Shown here piece by piece: positions 51,514-59,868 of a DNA stretch of 64,000 nucleotides (position 1 is the stretch's first letter; each line of letters begins with the position of its first letter). Location: positions 62,001 through 126,000 of the forward strand of contig NZ_AUFB01000013.1 in assembly GCF_000426285.1 (NCBI RefSeq). The letters run 5' to 3'. A model generated the notes under the pieces. It made no database searches. It was given only the letters and a program-made list of their open reading frames with translations, and was not told the origin of the DNA. This stretch comes from Rhizobium leucaenae USDA 9039 (GTDB lineage: Bacteria; Pseudomonadota; Alphaproteobacteria; Rhizobiales; Rhizobiaceae). Both the position numbers and the translations under genes were made by a program.

Positions 51514-52629
51514 ATGTCATCGTTGTACAACACTCTCAAGATCGCAGTCCTTCCCGGCGACGGGATCGGCAGGGAAGTCATGCCTGCCTGCCTGGAATTG
51601 ATCGACGCCGCCGTCAGCCAGGCGGGCGCGCCACCGCTCGTGTTCGAGACGCATCAGGCCGGTGCCCAGCACTACGCGGAGACCGGCGAGGCCCTGCCCG
51701 CCGCCGCGCTCGAGGCCTGCCGGACATCCGACGCAATCCTCTTCGGCGCGATGGGCTGGCCCGACATCCGCTTCCCGGACGGGACGGAAATCATTCCGCA
51801 GCTCGACCTGCGCATGGAGTTCGGCCTGTTTGCAGGTGTCCGTCCGATCCGGTGGTTTCCCGGCCTTCCGAAAGTGCTGTCCGATCCTCGCGCCGAAGGA
51901 ATCGACTTCGTGTTGGTCCGCGAGCAGACAGAAGGACTGTTTTATGCGCGTGGCCGTGGCGAAGTGCTAAACGACCAAGAGGCCTACGACACGATGCAGA
52001 TCACGCGGGCCGGCACCGAGCGCGTTACCGAATTCGCTTTCCAGCTGGCCGCCCAGCGCAAACGTCGCGGCAAGGCCGGCACGGTGACCTGCGTCGACAA
52101 GGCGAATGTCTTCAGTTCGATGGCTTTCTTCCGGAAGGTTTTCGATGAGATCGCCGCCAAGCACCCCGAGTTGCAGAAGGACTATGCCTATGTCGACGCG
52201 CTGGCGCTCAACATGGTGAAGAAGCCTTGGACGCTTGACGTGCTGGTGACCGAGAACATGTTTGGCGACATCCTTTCCGACCTTGCGGCCGGTCTGATCG
52301 GCGGCATGGGTATGGCCCCTTCGGCGGACATCGGCGATACGCACGGCCTCTTCCAGCCGGCACACGGGACCGCTCCCGATATCGCGGGCAAGGGCGTCGC
52401 CAATCCGGGCGCAATGTTCCTGTCGGGAGCGATGATGCTCGACTGGCTGGCGGTGAAGCACGGGGATCAGCGGCTTGCTGACGCCGCCGGGCTGATCGAG
52501 GCCGCGGTCGAGCACACCTTGTCGACCAAGATCGCGGTTCCAATGGAGTATGGCGGAAGCGCCAATTGCGCGGAGATGACGCGCAGCGTGATCGGCGCTC
52601 TGGGTGCCGTCCGCAAGGAGGTCGCATGA
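51514..52629 (+). CDS. Isocitrate/isopropylmalate/tartrate-type dehydrogenase (LeuB superfamily)
   Basis: 371 aa. KIAVLPGDGIGREVMPACLELI opens the fold; LDLRMEFGLFAGVRPIRW holds the substrate arginines; VREQTEGLFYARGRGE, TCVDKANVFSS and VTENMFGDILSDLAAGLIGGMGMAPSADIG carry the metal Asp residues. HGTAPDIAGKGVANPGAMFLSGAMML is the NAD site. The family performs oxidative decarboxylation of beta-substituted malates. No other leucine-biosynthesis gene is nearby, so it is probably a catabolic homologue acting on a tartrate- or malate-like acid in this pathway. The next gene overlaps by ATGA. Confidence 0.88.
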   Translation: MSSLYNTLKIAVLPGDGIGREVMPACLELIDAAVSQAGAPPLVFETHQAGAQHYAETGEALPAAALEACRTSDAILFGAMGWPDIRFPDGTEIIPQLDLRMEFGLFAGVRPIRWFPGLPKVLSDPRAEGIDFVLVREQTEGLFYARGRGEVLNDQEAYDTMQITRAGTERVTEFAFQLAAQRKRRGKAGTVTCVDKANVFSSMAFFRKVFDEIAAKHPELQKDYAYVDALALNMVKKPWTLDVLVTENMFGDILSDLAAGLIGGMGMAPSADIGDTHGLFQPAHGTAPDIAGKGVANPGAMFLSGAMMLDWLAVKHGDQRLADAAGLIEAAVEHTLSTKIAVPMEYGGSANCAEMTRSVIGALGAVRKEVA

Positions 52630-52955
52630 GTTCGGCATCCACAGGCTTTGTCGTGGTCGTAGAGTTCGTCGTTCGAAACCAGTTCGCCGATAATTTCGAT
52701 GCGGCGATAATCGAGAATGCGGCGACGTCGCTGCGCGACGAACCGAACTGCGAAGTGTTCGATGTCTGCCGCGATCCTGAGCGGCCCGAGCGAATCTACC
52801 TCTATGAAGTCTATGGCTCAAGAGCCGATTTCGACTTCCACCTGAAGACGCCGCACTTCACGAGCTTTGATGCGATGGTTCGAGATTGGGTGGCCGAAAA
52901 GCGAGTGGAAACGTTCGAGCGCATTTCGTCCCACAAGAAGGAGGGCGCGAGATGA
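52626..52955 (+). CDS. Small ABM-like (putative quinol monooxygenase family) protein
   Basis: 109 aa. A ferredoxin-like alpha/beta layout: STGFVVVVEFVVRNQFADNF, EPNCEVFDVCRDPERPERIYLYEVYGSRADFDFHLKTPHF. The EVYGSRADFDFHLKTPHF segment with a His at the end is typical of antibiotic-biosynthesis-monooxygenase-domain proteins. Both ends overlap their neighbours by ATGA. In sugar operons these small proteins often act as mutarotase-like or unknown helpers; the function is not shown by the sequence. Confidence 0.8.
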   Translation: MSSASTGFVVVVEFVVRNQFADNFDAAIIENAATSLRDEPNCEVFDVCRDPERPERIYLYEVYGSRADFDFHLKTPHFTSFDAMVRDWVAEKRVETFERISSHKKEGAR

Positions 52956-53662
52956 CCAGCAGCGTCAAGGCGATTGTCTTCGACACGTTCGGCACTGTCG
53001 TCGACTGGCGGGGTTCGATCATCCGCGATCTCACCGCCTGGGGCGCGGCGGAGGGCCTGCAGATCGACTGGACCGGTCTCGTCGACCGCTGGCGAGACCA
53101 TTACAATCCCCAGAAAGCGCGGGTGCGCAGCGGCGAGTTGCCGTGGACGAACCTGGACGAACTTCACTTCGATGCCTTGAAGGCAGTGTTCGCAGAGATG
53201 GGGCTGGCCGAACTAGACCACGACCGGATGATGCACGTCAACAAGGTCTGGCATCGCCTGGACGGCTGGCCCGACACATCGCGCGGGCTACACCGGCTGA
53301 AGTCGAAGTTTATCATCGGCCCTCTGTCCAACGCCAATGTCGCGATTCTCGTCAATATGGCAAAGCATGCCGACTTGCCGTGGGACAACGTGTTCTCCTG
53401 CGAGCTTTTCCAGCACTACAAGCCCGATCCTGAGACCTACCTCGGGGTCTGCAAACTCCTTTATCTGGAGCCCGGGGCCGTCATGATGTGCGCTGCCCAC
53501 AACTACGATCTTGCCGCCGCGCGCAGCCTTGGCCTTAAAACCGCATTCATCGCACGACCCACCGAATACGGCGAGGGCCAGACGACCGACCTCACAGCCG
53601 AGCAGCGCTGGGATTACGTCGCCGACGATCTCGAAGACCTCGCCCGACAACTCGGATGCTAG
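52952..53662 (+). CDS. HAD-superfamily hydrolase, haloacid dehalogenase type II
   Basis: 236 aa. Nucleophile motif VFDTFGTVVDW, motif II LSNAN, Lys in HYKPDPETY and the acidic motif CAAHNYDLAAARSLGLKTAFI. The order and spacing match L-2-haloacid dehalogenases, with the Asn and Asp of the late motif conserved. It may act as a dehalogenase or, given the context, as a sugar phosphatase of the same fold. Coupled by ATGA to the preceding gene. Confidence 0.87.
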   Translation: MTSSVKAIVFDTFGTVVDWRGSIIRDLTAWGAAEGLQIDWTGLVDRWRDHYNPQKARVRSGELPWTNLDELHFDALKAVFAEMGLAELDHDRMMHVNKVWHRLDGWPDTSRGLHRLKSKFIIGPLSNANVAILVNMAKHADLPWDNVFSCELFQHYKPDPETYLGVCKLLYLEPGAVMMCAAHNYDLAAARSLGLKTAFIARPTEYGEGQTTDLTAEQRWDYVADDLEDLARQLGC

Positions 53663-53676
53663 AAGAGAGAAAGACA

Positions 53677-55155
53677 ATGCAGACATACAAGATGTTCATC
53701 GACGGCAAGTGGGAAGACGCTGCCAACGGAGATACGTTCGAGACGAAGAACCCTTTCAACGGGCAGACCTGGGCCGCTATTCCGAAGGGCGGCAGGGAAG
53801 ATGCGGAACGAGCAGTCGAGGCTGCGCACCGCGCCTTCACGAGCGGTCCGTGGCCGAAGCTCACCGCGAGCGCCCGCGGACACCTTCTTCGGCGTCTTGG
53901 CGACCTGATCGCCGAGAATGCGGAGCATCTCGCGACGATCGAGGTTACGGACAACGGCAAGCTCATCAACGAGATGCTGTTTCAGCTCAAATACATCCCG
54001 CAGTGGTACTACTACTTCGGCGGGCTGGCGGACAAGATCGAAGGAGCGGTCATCCCGATCGATAAGGCGGACACCTTCAACTTCACTCGTAATGAGCCGC
54101 TCGGCGTCTGCGTCGGGATTACGCCGTGGAACTCCCCTCTCCTGCTGCTCGCCTACAAGCTGGCACCGGCACTCGCCGCAGGGAACACATTCGTGGCAAA
54201 GCCCTCGGAGTTCACGTCTGCTTCGACCCTTGAGTTCGCAAAGCTCGTCGAGCAGGCTGGCTTTCCCGCGGGCGTCTTCAACGTCGTCACAGGGTTCGGC
54301 GCAGATGTCGGCGAGACGCTGACGACCCACAAGTACGTCGCCAAGATCGCTTTCACGGGAAGTGAAGGCACCGGGCGCAAGATCGGCGAGCTTGCAGCGC
54401 GCAACTTCAAGAAGGTTACGCTTGAACTCGGCGGCAAGAGCCCGCACATCGTCTTCGACGATGCGGAGATCGACAATGCCGTCAACGGGGTGATCTCCGG
54501 CATCTTCGCTGCCACCGGACAGACATGTATTGCGGGCTCACGATTGCTCGTGCAGCGAAAGATCCACGACCAGTTTCTCGAGAAGATCGTCAACCTCGCA
54601 AAAACGGCGAGAATGGGCGATCCGCTCTTGACGTCGACGCAGGTTGGCCCCGTGACGACGCCGCCGCAACTCGAGAAGATCCTCGGCTATATCAACATCG
54701 CAAAAGGCGAAGGCGCCGAATGCGTTCTCGGTGGGGGGCGGCCGGACAATGCCGAGCTCTCCAGGGGCTGGTTCGTCGAACCTACGATTTTCTCCGGGGT
54801 CCGAAACGACATGCGCATCGCGCAGGAGGAGGTCTTCGGCCCGGTTCTGGCGGTCATCCCCTTCGACAGCGATGAGGAAGCCGTGCATATTGCCAATGAC
54901 ACCAATTACGGGCTGGCCGCGGGCTTCTGGACCCAGGACATGCGTCGTATCCTGAAGGTTTCGGCCGCTATCCAGGCTGGCACCATCTGGGTCAACACTT
55001 ACCGCGTCATCAGCTATATGTCGCCGCTGGGAGGCTACAAGCACTCCGGCATCGGTCGCGAGAATGGCATCGCCTCGATCCAGAACTACATGCAGACGAA
55101 GAGCGTGATGATCTCGACCGCTGAAGACGTCGCCAACCCCTTCATCATGAGGTGA
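53677..55155 (+). CDS. NAD(P)-dependent aldehyde dehydrogenase
   Basis: 492 aa, full length. The cofactor motif is ITPWNSPLLLLAYKLAPALAAG. The catalytic Glu lies in LELGGKSPHIVFDDA and the catalytic Cys in FAATGQTCIAGSRLLV; IAQEEVFGPVLAVIPFD and GLAAGFWTQD follow. It oxidises an aldehyde to a carboxylic acid, probably making an aldonate from an aldose or from a lower sugar aldehyde in this operon. The start at 53677 is preferred over one 21 bp upstream within the HAD gene. It differs from the SSADH-like gene at the left edge. Confidence 0.92.
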   Translation: MQTYKMFIDGKWEDAANGDTFETKNPFNGQTWAAIPKGGREDAERAVEAAHRAFTSGPWPKLTASARGHLLRRLGDLIAENAEHLATIEVTDNGKLINEMLFQLKYIPQWYYYFGGLADKIEGAVIPIDKADTFNFTRNEPLGVCVGITPWNSPLLLLAYKLAPALAAGNTFVAKPSEFTSASTLEFAKLVEQAGFPAGVFNVVTGFGADVGETLTTHKYVAKIAFTGSEGTGRKIGELAARNFKKVTLELGGKSPHIVFDDAEIDNAVNGVISGIFAATGQTCIAGSRLLVQRKIHDQFLEKIVNLAKTARMGDPLLTSTQVGPVTTPPQLEKILGYINIAKGEGAECVLGGGRPDNAELSRGWFVEPTIFSGVRNDMRIAQEEVFGPVLAVIPFDSDEEAVHIANDTNYGLAAGFWTQDMRRILKVSAAIQAGTIWVNTYRVISYMSPLGGYKHSGIGRENGIASIQNYMQTKSVMISTAEDVANPFIMR

Positions 55156-55158
55156 TTC

Positions 55159-56433
55159 ATGGTGGCCGCCGGAAAGTTGCTGGTCGGCTGCGTCGCCGAC
55201 GATTTCACGGGAGCGACCGACGTCGCGAACATCTTCGCGCGCGCCGGCCTCAAAACGACGGTGCTGATCGGCGTTCCTGAAGACGACAGGGACATTGACG
55301 CCGACGTAATCGTTGTCGCCCTCAAGACTCGAACGACACCTCCGCAAATGGCGGTCGAGCAGTCCTTGGCCGCGCTGCGATGGCTGCGTGGCTGTGGCGC
55401 GCAGAAGTACTACTTCAAGTACTGCTCGACGTTCGATTCCACGGCGAAGGGCAACATCGGCCCGGTCGCCGACGCGATGCTTGCGGAGCTTGGCCAATCC
55501 ATAACGATCGCCTGCCCCGCCTTCCCTGCCAACGGCCGGACGGTTTACAAGGGCAACCTGTTCGTCGGCGACGTGCCGCTGGACGAGTCCGGCATGCGCA
55601 ATCATCCGTTGACGCCGATAACAGACGCGAACCTGCTGCGGGTGCTCGGGCCGCAGTCGCGGGCCGAAATCACCGGATGCTATTACGAGACGGTGAAGCA
55701 AGGGGCGTCCGCCATCGCCGAATGGGCCGCCCCCATTCACGGCGACGGCACGCGTATTGTCGTCATCGACGCCCTGGCTGACGAGGACCTTGTCGAGATT
55801 GCCCAGGCATTCAAGGATCTCGTGCTGTTCACCGGTGCGTCGGGCCTGGCATATGGGCTGGCTCGTGTTCTTCTTGCCGGCGGGAACAGCCGCGACGCTG
55901 CCGTTACGACTGACTTGGAAGAAGGCTACAGAGCCGTCGTCTCCGGTAGCTGCTCGGTCGCAACCAACGGACAGGTAGAGGCGATGCTCGCAGACCACGA
56001 GGGTTTCCGCGTCGACCTCTCAAAGCTGGCGGACGGCGGCGATGTCGTCGGCGAGGCCGTCGAGTGGGCCTCGTCCCGTCTGGGCCGCAAGCCTGTTCTC
56101 ATCTATGCGACGGCTCTGCCCGACGAGGTGAAGGAAAACCAACGCAAGTTGGGCGCCGCGCAGTCCGGCGAGATGGTCGAGGCCGCCCTCTCCTCAATCG
56201 CGCGAAGGCTCGTCGAGAAGGGTGTGAGCGATCTCATCGTCGCCGGCGGCGAGACGTCGGGAGCGGTGGTGAAGTCGCTCGGCGTCGACCAGCTCTCGAT
56301 TGGCAACGAAATCGCCCCCGGAGTGCCGTGGGTACACGCAAAGAGCCAGGGGCGATCTCTGTCGCTCGCGTTGAAGTCCGGCAACTTCGGCGAACGGGAC
56401 TTCTTCATGAACGCTTGGGACCGGCTACGATGA
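55159..56433 (+). CDS. otnK: 3-oxo-tetronate kinase (DUF1537)
   Basis: 424 aa. N-terminal VADDFTGATDVANIFARAGLKT and YFKYCSTFDSTAKGNIGPVADAML are the acid-sugar-binding half; C-terminal LIVAGGETSGAVVKSLG and SLALKSGNFGERDFF the ATP half. The pairing with an adjacent OtnC-type aldolase is the established signature of OtnK, which phosphorylates 3-oxo-tetronate at O4. It starts 3 bp after the aldehyde dehydrogenase and its stop overlaps the otnC start. Compared with the DUF1537 at 37010 it is shorter and only distantly similar. Confidence 0.9.
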   Translation: MVAAGKLLVGCVADDFTGATDVANIFARAGLKTTVLIGVPEDDRDIDADVIVVALKTRTTPPQMAVEQSLAALRWLRGCGAQKYYFKYCSTFDSTAKGNIGPVADAMLAELGQSITIACPAFPANGRTVYKGNLFVGDVPLDESGMRNHPLTPITDANLLRVLGPQSRAEITGCYYETVKQGASAIAEWAAPIHGDGTRIVVIDALADEDLVEIAQAFKDLVLFTGASGLAYGLARVLLAGGNSRDAAVTTDLEEGYRAVVSGSCSVATNGQVEAMLADHEGFRVDLSKLADGGDVVGEAVEWASSRLGRKPVLIYATALPDEVKENQRKLGAAQSGEMVEAALSSIARRLVEKGVSDLIVAGGETSGAVVKSLGVDQLSIGNEIAPGVPWVHAKSQGRSLSLALKSGNFGERDFFMNAWDRLR

Positions 56434-57077
56434 TAGGCTCCATATCTGAAGAGACGAAGGTCCGCGACGAGATAGTCGAGGTCGGTCGCTCGCTCTTCGA
56501 CCGCGGGCTGACCGCAGGATCGACCGGCAACATCAGCGTCCGTCTGTCGGACGGTCGAATTTTGATGACGCCCACCAACGCTTCGCTGGGCGTGCTCGAT
56601 CCAGCACGGCTGTCCTGCTTTTCGGCGGAAGGCGTGCATGTCGGAGGTGACAAGCCCACCAAGGAGGCGTTCCTCCACAAGTGCATGTATTGCGGTAAGG
56701 ACAATCGCCGAGCCGTCGTCCACCTGCATTCAACCTATTCGGTTGCCGTCAGCTTGTTGAAGCAGGTCAACGAGCGCGACGTTCTGCCGCCCCTGACCGC
56801 CTACTATGTCATGCGTATCGGTTTCCTGCCGCTCGTGCCGTATTTTCCTCCCGGAGACGAAGCGCTGGCGGCGGCGGTGGGAGCCGCCGCCGCGAACCAT
56901 CATGCGGTGTTGATGGCAAACCATGGACCTGTCGTCGCGGGCAAGTCCCTAAAGGACGCCCAGTACGCGACAGAGGAGTTGGAGGAAACGGCGAAGCTCT
57001 TCTTGCTCTTGCAGAACCACGAGGTCCGGCCGCTCACCGCCGAGGAAAGGGCCACCTTGATCAATCTCTCGAGGTGA
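56430..57077 (+). CDS. otnC: 3-oxo-tetronate 4-phosphate decarboxylase (class II aldolase family)
   Basis: 215 aa. Class II aldolase/AraD fold: GLTAGSTGNISVRL, MTPTNASLG, VVHLHSTYSVAVSLL (zinc His pair) and LMANHGPVVAGKSL (third His). This is the size and motif set of OtnC, which removes CO2 from 3-oxo-tetronate 4-phosphate to give dihydroxyacetone phosphate. ATG overlaps the otnK stop. The frame is open far upstream inside otnK, but the overlap start gives the family-length protein. Confidence 0.9.
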   Translation: MIGSISEETKVRDEIVEVGRSLFDRGLTAGSTGNISVRLSDGRILMTPTNASLGVLDPARLSCFSAEGVHVGGDKPTKEAFLHKCMYCGKDNRRAVVHLHSTYSVAVSLLKQVNERDVLPPLTAYYVMRIGFLPLVPYFPPGDEALAAAVGAAAANHHAVLMANHGPVVAGKSLKDAQYATEELEETAKLFLLLQNHEVRPLTAEERATLINLSR

Positions 57078-57103
57078 CAAGAGCGCGTTACGAACCAGGA
57101 GGA

Positions 57104-57120
57104 ACCCAGCGGGTCTGGGT
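57104..57120 (+). terminator. Small hairpin between otnC and the second epimerase gene
   Basis: ACCCAG (57104-57109) pairs with CTGGGT (57115-57120), loop of 5 nt, in the 98-bp gap after otnC. Too short to be sure of termination. Confidence 0.3.
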
Positions 57121-57175
57121 GCCGTAACCTGCACTCTCGTTCGTGCCATTGTGCGGCCCGTAAAGGGGAAATGCC

Positions 57176-58009
57176 ATGAAACTTCTGGTCACTGGAAGCA
57201 GCGGACGAATCGGGCGCGCGGCGATTGAACGCCTTCTCGAAGAGGGGCACGAGGTCATCGGAATCGACGAGGTGCCGTCATCCGACATGAGGTGCCCGTT
57301 CGCCCGCGTCGATATGCGGGACTATGGCCAGGTCCTTGATGCGGTCGCCGATATCGAATCCGGGATTGATGGCATCGTCCATCTTGCTGCGATAGTAGGC
57401 GCGAAAGTCGCTGCGAGCACGCACATATTTCACACCAATACCGCCATCAGCTACAATGTTTTCCAATCTGCAAGGATCGCGGGCATAAAGAACATTGTTT
57501 CTGCGAGCAGTGAGACCTTGCTGGGCGTCCCGTTTGACGATCCACCTGCCTATTTTCCGGTCGATGACAAGCTGACCTCGAAGCCTGAGAGTAGCTACGC
57601 GCTTTCCAAACTTGTAGACGAATCCGTCGCAGCCGAATTCTGCCGCTCGGATCCCGCGCTCAAAATGATCGGCCCGCGGTTTTCTTGGGTAAAAGAGCCC
57701 CACCAATATGATGCAATGAAAGCTTGCGAAGATAATCCCGGCGTTCAGAAATGGAACCTGTGGTCCTATGTTGACAGACGGGACTGTGCCCAGGCCATTT
57801 CGCTTGCGCTCAACGCAAGCCTCAATGGTTTCCATCACTTCGTGATAGCAGCAGATGATACCGTGTTGGCGCGGCCCACACGTGCCCTTAGGGCTGCTTA
57901 TTATCCCAATGTACCGCTACAAGGACAACGTGCTGAACATGGCAGTCTTGTCTCAAGCCTAGTGGCCCCGAGACGTTCTATGATATCGCCCGAAGTACAG
58001 CTGGCGTGA
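57176..58009 (+). CDS. NAD(P)-dependent epimerase/dehydrogenase with frame-shifted C-terminus
   Basis: 277 aa as read. The N-terminal KLLVTGSSGRIGRAAIERL, IVHLAAIVG, SSETLLGVP and YALSK are intact and parallel the gene at 49902. The annotated end (RRSMISPEVQLA) is not family-like. Read one base later, 57969-58013 gives RDVL, a TGA, then YRPKYSWRDI, which matches SVLGYQPEHSWRK of the paralogue. So an indel in the C-run 57966-57969 changed the frame, and a Gly codon has become TGA in the old frame. About 15 terminal residues are replaced; activity is uncertain. Confidence 0.8.
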   Translation: MKLLVTGSSGRIGRAAIERLLEEGHEVIGIDEVPSSDMRCPFARVDMRDYGQVLDAVADIESGIDGIVHLAAIVGAKVAASTHIFHTNTAISYNVFQSARIAGIKNIVSASSETLLGVPFDDPPAYFPVDDKLTSKPESSYALSKLVDESVAAEFCRSDPALKMIGPRFSWVKEPHQYDAMKACEDNPGVQKWNLWSYVDRRDCAQAISLALNASLNGFHHFVIAADDTVLARPTRALRAAYYPNVPLQGQRAEHGSLVSSLVAPRRSMISPEVQLA

Positions 58010-58140
58010 CATACCAGCGGGGGTCTCCTAGCTTCTTAGGCTGCTGTGACCTTTCAAAAGAAGGTCGAACGCGGATCAGCAGATTTATCATATCCGGGCG
58101 GGCTTCCAAGTTGCTTGCATTCGCTTCATAAGGTTCGCCG

Positions 58141-59451
58141 GTGTTTGCACTTCTGAAAATGGGGAACACAGACGTGATTTCGAAGGGTGCGGAAGAAGCA
58201 GCGTCGGCAACGACGTCTCCTTGTGTACACATCTCTCGTCCAACTGCTTTCAAACAGCAGACGGCAGACTTCAACTCCGAGCTTCACGCTCGACCGTCGA
58301 TCTATTTCACCGGTCCGGCAATTGTTGAGCACGTTGCTTTCATGCCCATAGACGGTGTGATCAAGGAGTTCCACGACAGTCTCGAAGCTGATGGCACGAT
58401 TTCGGTTAGAGTCGAAAGGCACACTGAATTCGTGACGGTTACGCGCGTCCGGAAACTTGACAGCGAGCCAGGGGGCTGGCCGGAATCTGACCTCCTTGAA
58501 AGTGATTTTGCCGAGCTCGCAGGATTGAACTCACCGCTGCTCGTTTGTCACGTCAGCATCCTTGTCCTCGGGAACCCTCCTGACAAGCTGGGACCGGTGC
58601 TGGAAACCTTCGGCTTCGGTGATACCGCCGCCTCATTGATCGGTGGGGGCGCGGCGCAGGTTTGCTCCGATTTTCGTGTTCGAGGGGACAATTCAAGTAG
58701 AATTATCCTGTTCAACAAGGACCTGAACGCACACCGACTGGGGCGCATGGTACGCCGCATCTTCGAGATCGAAACCTACAGATCCATGGCGCTTCTCGGA
58801 TTGCCGGAAGCGCGTCGTCTCGCCCCGCTTCTCGGCGGATATGACACGGAGTTGGTTCAACTGACCAATCGCAATCTTCGTACGCCCGCACATCAGCACA
58901 AGCAATTGCTCGAGGAGATTACCGCTCTCTCATCCCATGTCATTTCGGCCACCGCCGAGACCAGAAACAGATTCGGCGCAACCGCAGCCTACGCCAAGAT
59001 CGTTGAGGAGAGGATCGCGCTTTTACGGGAAACGCACGTCGTCGGCTTTCAACGCTTCGGTACCTTCGTGGAGCGGCGGTTCAAGCCAGCGGTGCGTACC
59101 TGTGAAGCGACCGCCTTGAGGCTTGAGCAACTATCGAGGGCCGCGATGCACTTGCTCGACTTGTTGCAAACCCGAATTCAGGTCGAGATCGAATTCCAGA
59201 ACGCGACACAGATCCAGGCCATGGCTGATCGCGCCGCGACGCAGGTCAAGATCCAGCGCGCGGTCGAAGGCTTTTCGATCATTGCAATAAGCTACTATTT
59301 GTTGAGCTTGCTGAAGTTCGTGTATGAAACGGCAGACCACGCTGGGTTCCATTTCGATCCAATGATCATGCTCCTCGCTGTTCCGGTCGTTGTGGGATCT
59401 GTTGTGATCACTATTCTGCGCGTCAAGCATGCGCTGAAAGCAGAGAGCTAG
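58141..59451 (+). CDS. DUF3422-family membrane-anchored protein
   Basis: 436 aa. FNSELHARPSIYFTGPAIVEHVAFM is the typical DUF3422 opening, and VRRIFEIETYRSMALLGLPEARRL is conserved in the family. A long helical, coiled-coil-like region (about residues 240-370) is followed by two C-terminal membrane helices (IAISYYLLSLLKFVYE and IMLLAVPVVVGSVVITIL). The function is unknown; members are found in many alphaproteobacteria. The GTG at 58141 with AAGG upstream is used; the ATG at 58159 is an alternative. It is not obviously linked to the sugar genes. Confidence 0.88.
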   Translation: MFALLKMGNTDVISKGAEEAASATTSPCVHISRPTAFKQQTADFNSELHARPSIYFTGPAIVEHVAFMPIDGVIKEFHDSLEADGTISVRVERHTEFVTVTRVRKLDSEPGGWPESDLLESDFAELAGLNSPLLVCHVSILVLGNPPDKLGPVLETFGFGDTAASLIGGGAAQVCSDFRVRGDNSSRIILFNKDLNAHRLGRMVRRIFEIETYRSMALLGLPEARRLAPLLGGYDTELVQLTNRNLRTPAHQHKQLLEEITALSSHVISATAETRNRFGATAAYAKIVEERIALLRETHVVGFQRFGTFVERRFKPAVRTCEATALRLEQLSRAAMHLLDLLQTRIQVEIEFQNATQIQAMADRAATQVKIQRAVEGFSIIAISYYLLSLLKFVYETADHAGFHFDPMIMLLAVPVVVGSVVITILRVKHALKAES

Positions 59452-59622
59452 CGGCGCGCAACCTCGCCTCAACAAGCTCGATCAATCAAGCAGCTCTTGA
59501 GTATCTCCACGAGGCGGTTCAGCGGAGGCGGTCATCTCTTCTTCAGGTAATGGCTCGCTCGGGGACTGCGTTTTGAATCTAAGATTTGGCAGGCATTCTC
59601 GCCACCACGACGTCGGCGACAA

Positions 59623-59793
59623 TCAATAATGCCAGAGACGACGCACTTTTAGCTTTGCCGAAAATTCCGATGGGAGCTTTGATCCGGTTGATCGGCCTAC
59701 GCAATAGCCGTCGTCGGCCAGAGCCTTGATCCGCTCGCCAGCCGGCTGAGGGTTCTTTCGATCGTATCCTGCATTGGCCTTTGCGCCCTTCAA
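59623..59793 (-). pseudogene. Possible remnant of a serine-recombinase C-terminal domain
   Basis: A 56-codon open stretch reads LKGAKANAGYDRKNPQPAG, then ERIKALADDGY and GSKLPSEFSAKLKVRRLW. The first part resembles the linker and first helix of the C-terminal DNA-binding domain of resolvase/invertase proteins (KAKANG...RIKALADDG). The rest does not, and no catalytic domain is present. The similarity is weak and by memory only. The rest of the gap 59452-59868 shows nothing except the operator at its right end. Confidence 0.22.
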
Positions 59794-59803
59794 TTTCGGT
59801 TAA

Positions 59804-59833
59804 GGTATTACGTATAAGGTTATACCTCATACG
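59804..59833. promoter_or_regulatory. Heptamer operator F (chemoreceptor gene)
   Basis: Two heptamers on each side of a GG spacer: GGTATTA, CGTATAA, GG, then TTATACC, TCATACG. It is the most elaborate copy, 35 bp upstream of the chemoreceptor start, so it should overlap or adjoin the promoter. Confidence 0.7.
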
Positions 59834-59868
59834 GAGTTCAAAAGGTTTGCTCGGGCGGAGGGGAAATA

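Noticed and set aside
54538..55998. 486-codon minus-strand open frame
   Set aside because: Opposite the aldehyde dehydrogenase and otnK genes, which have full motifs; shadow of high GC coding DNA.
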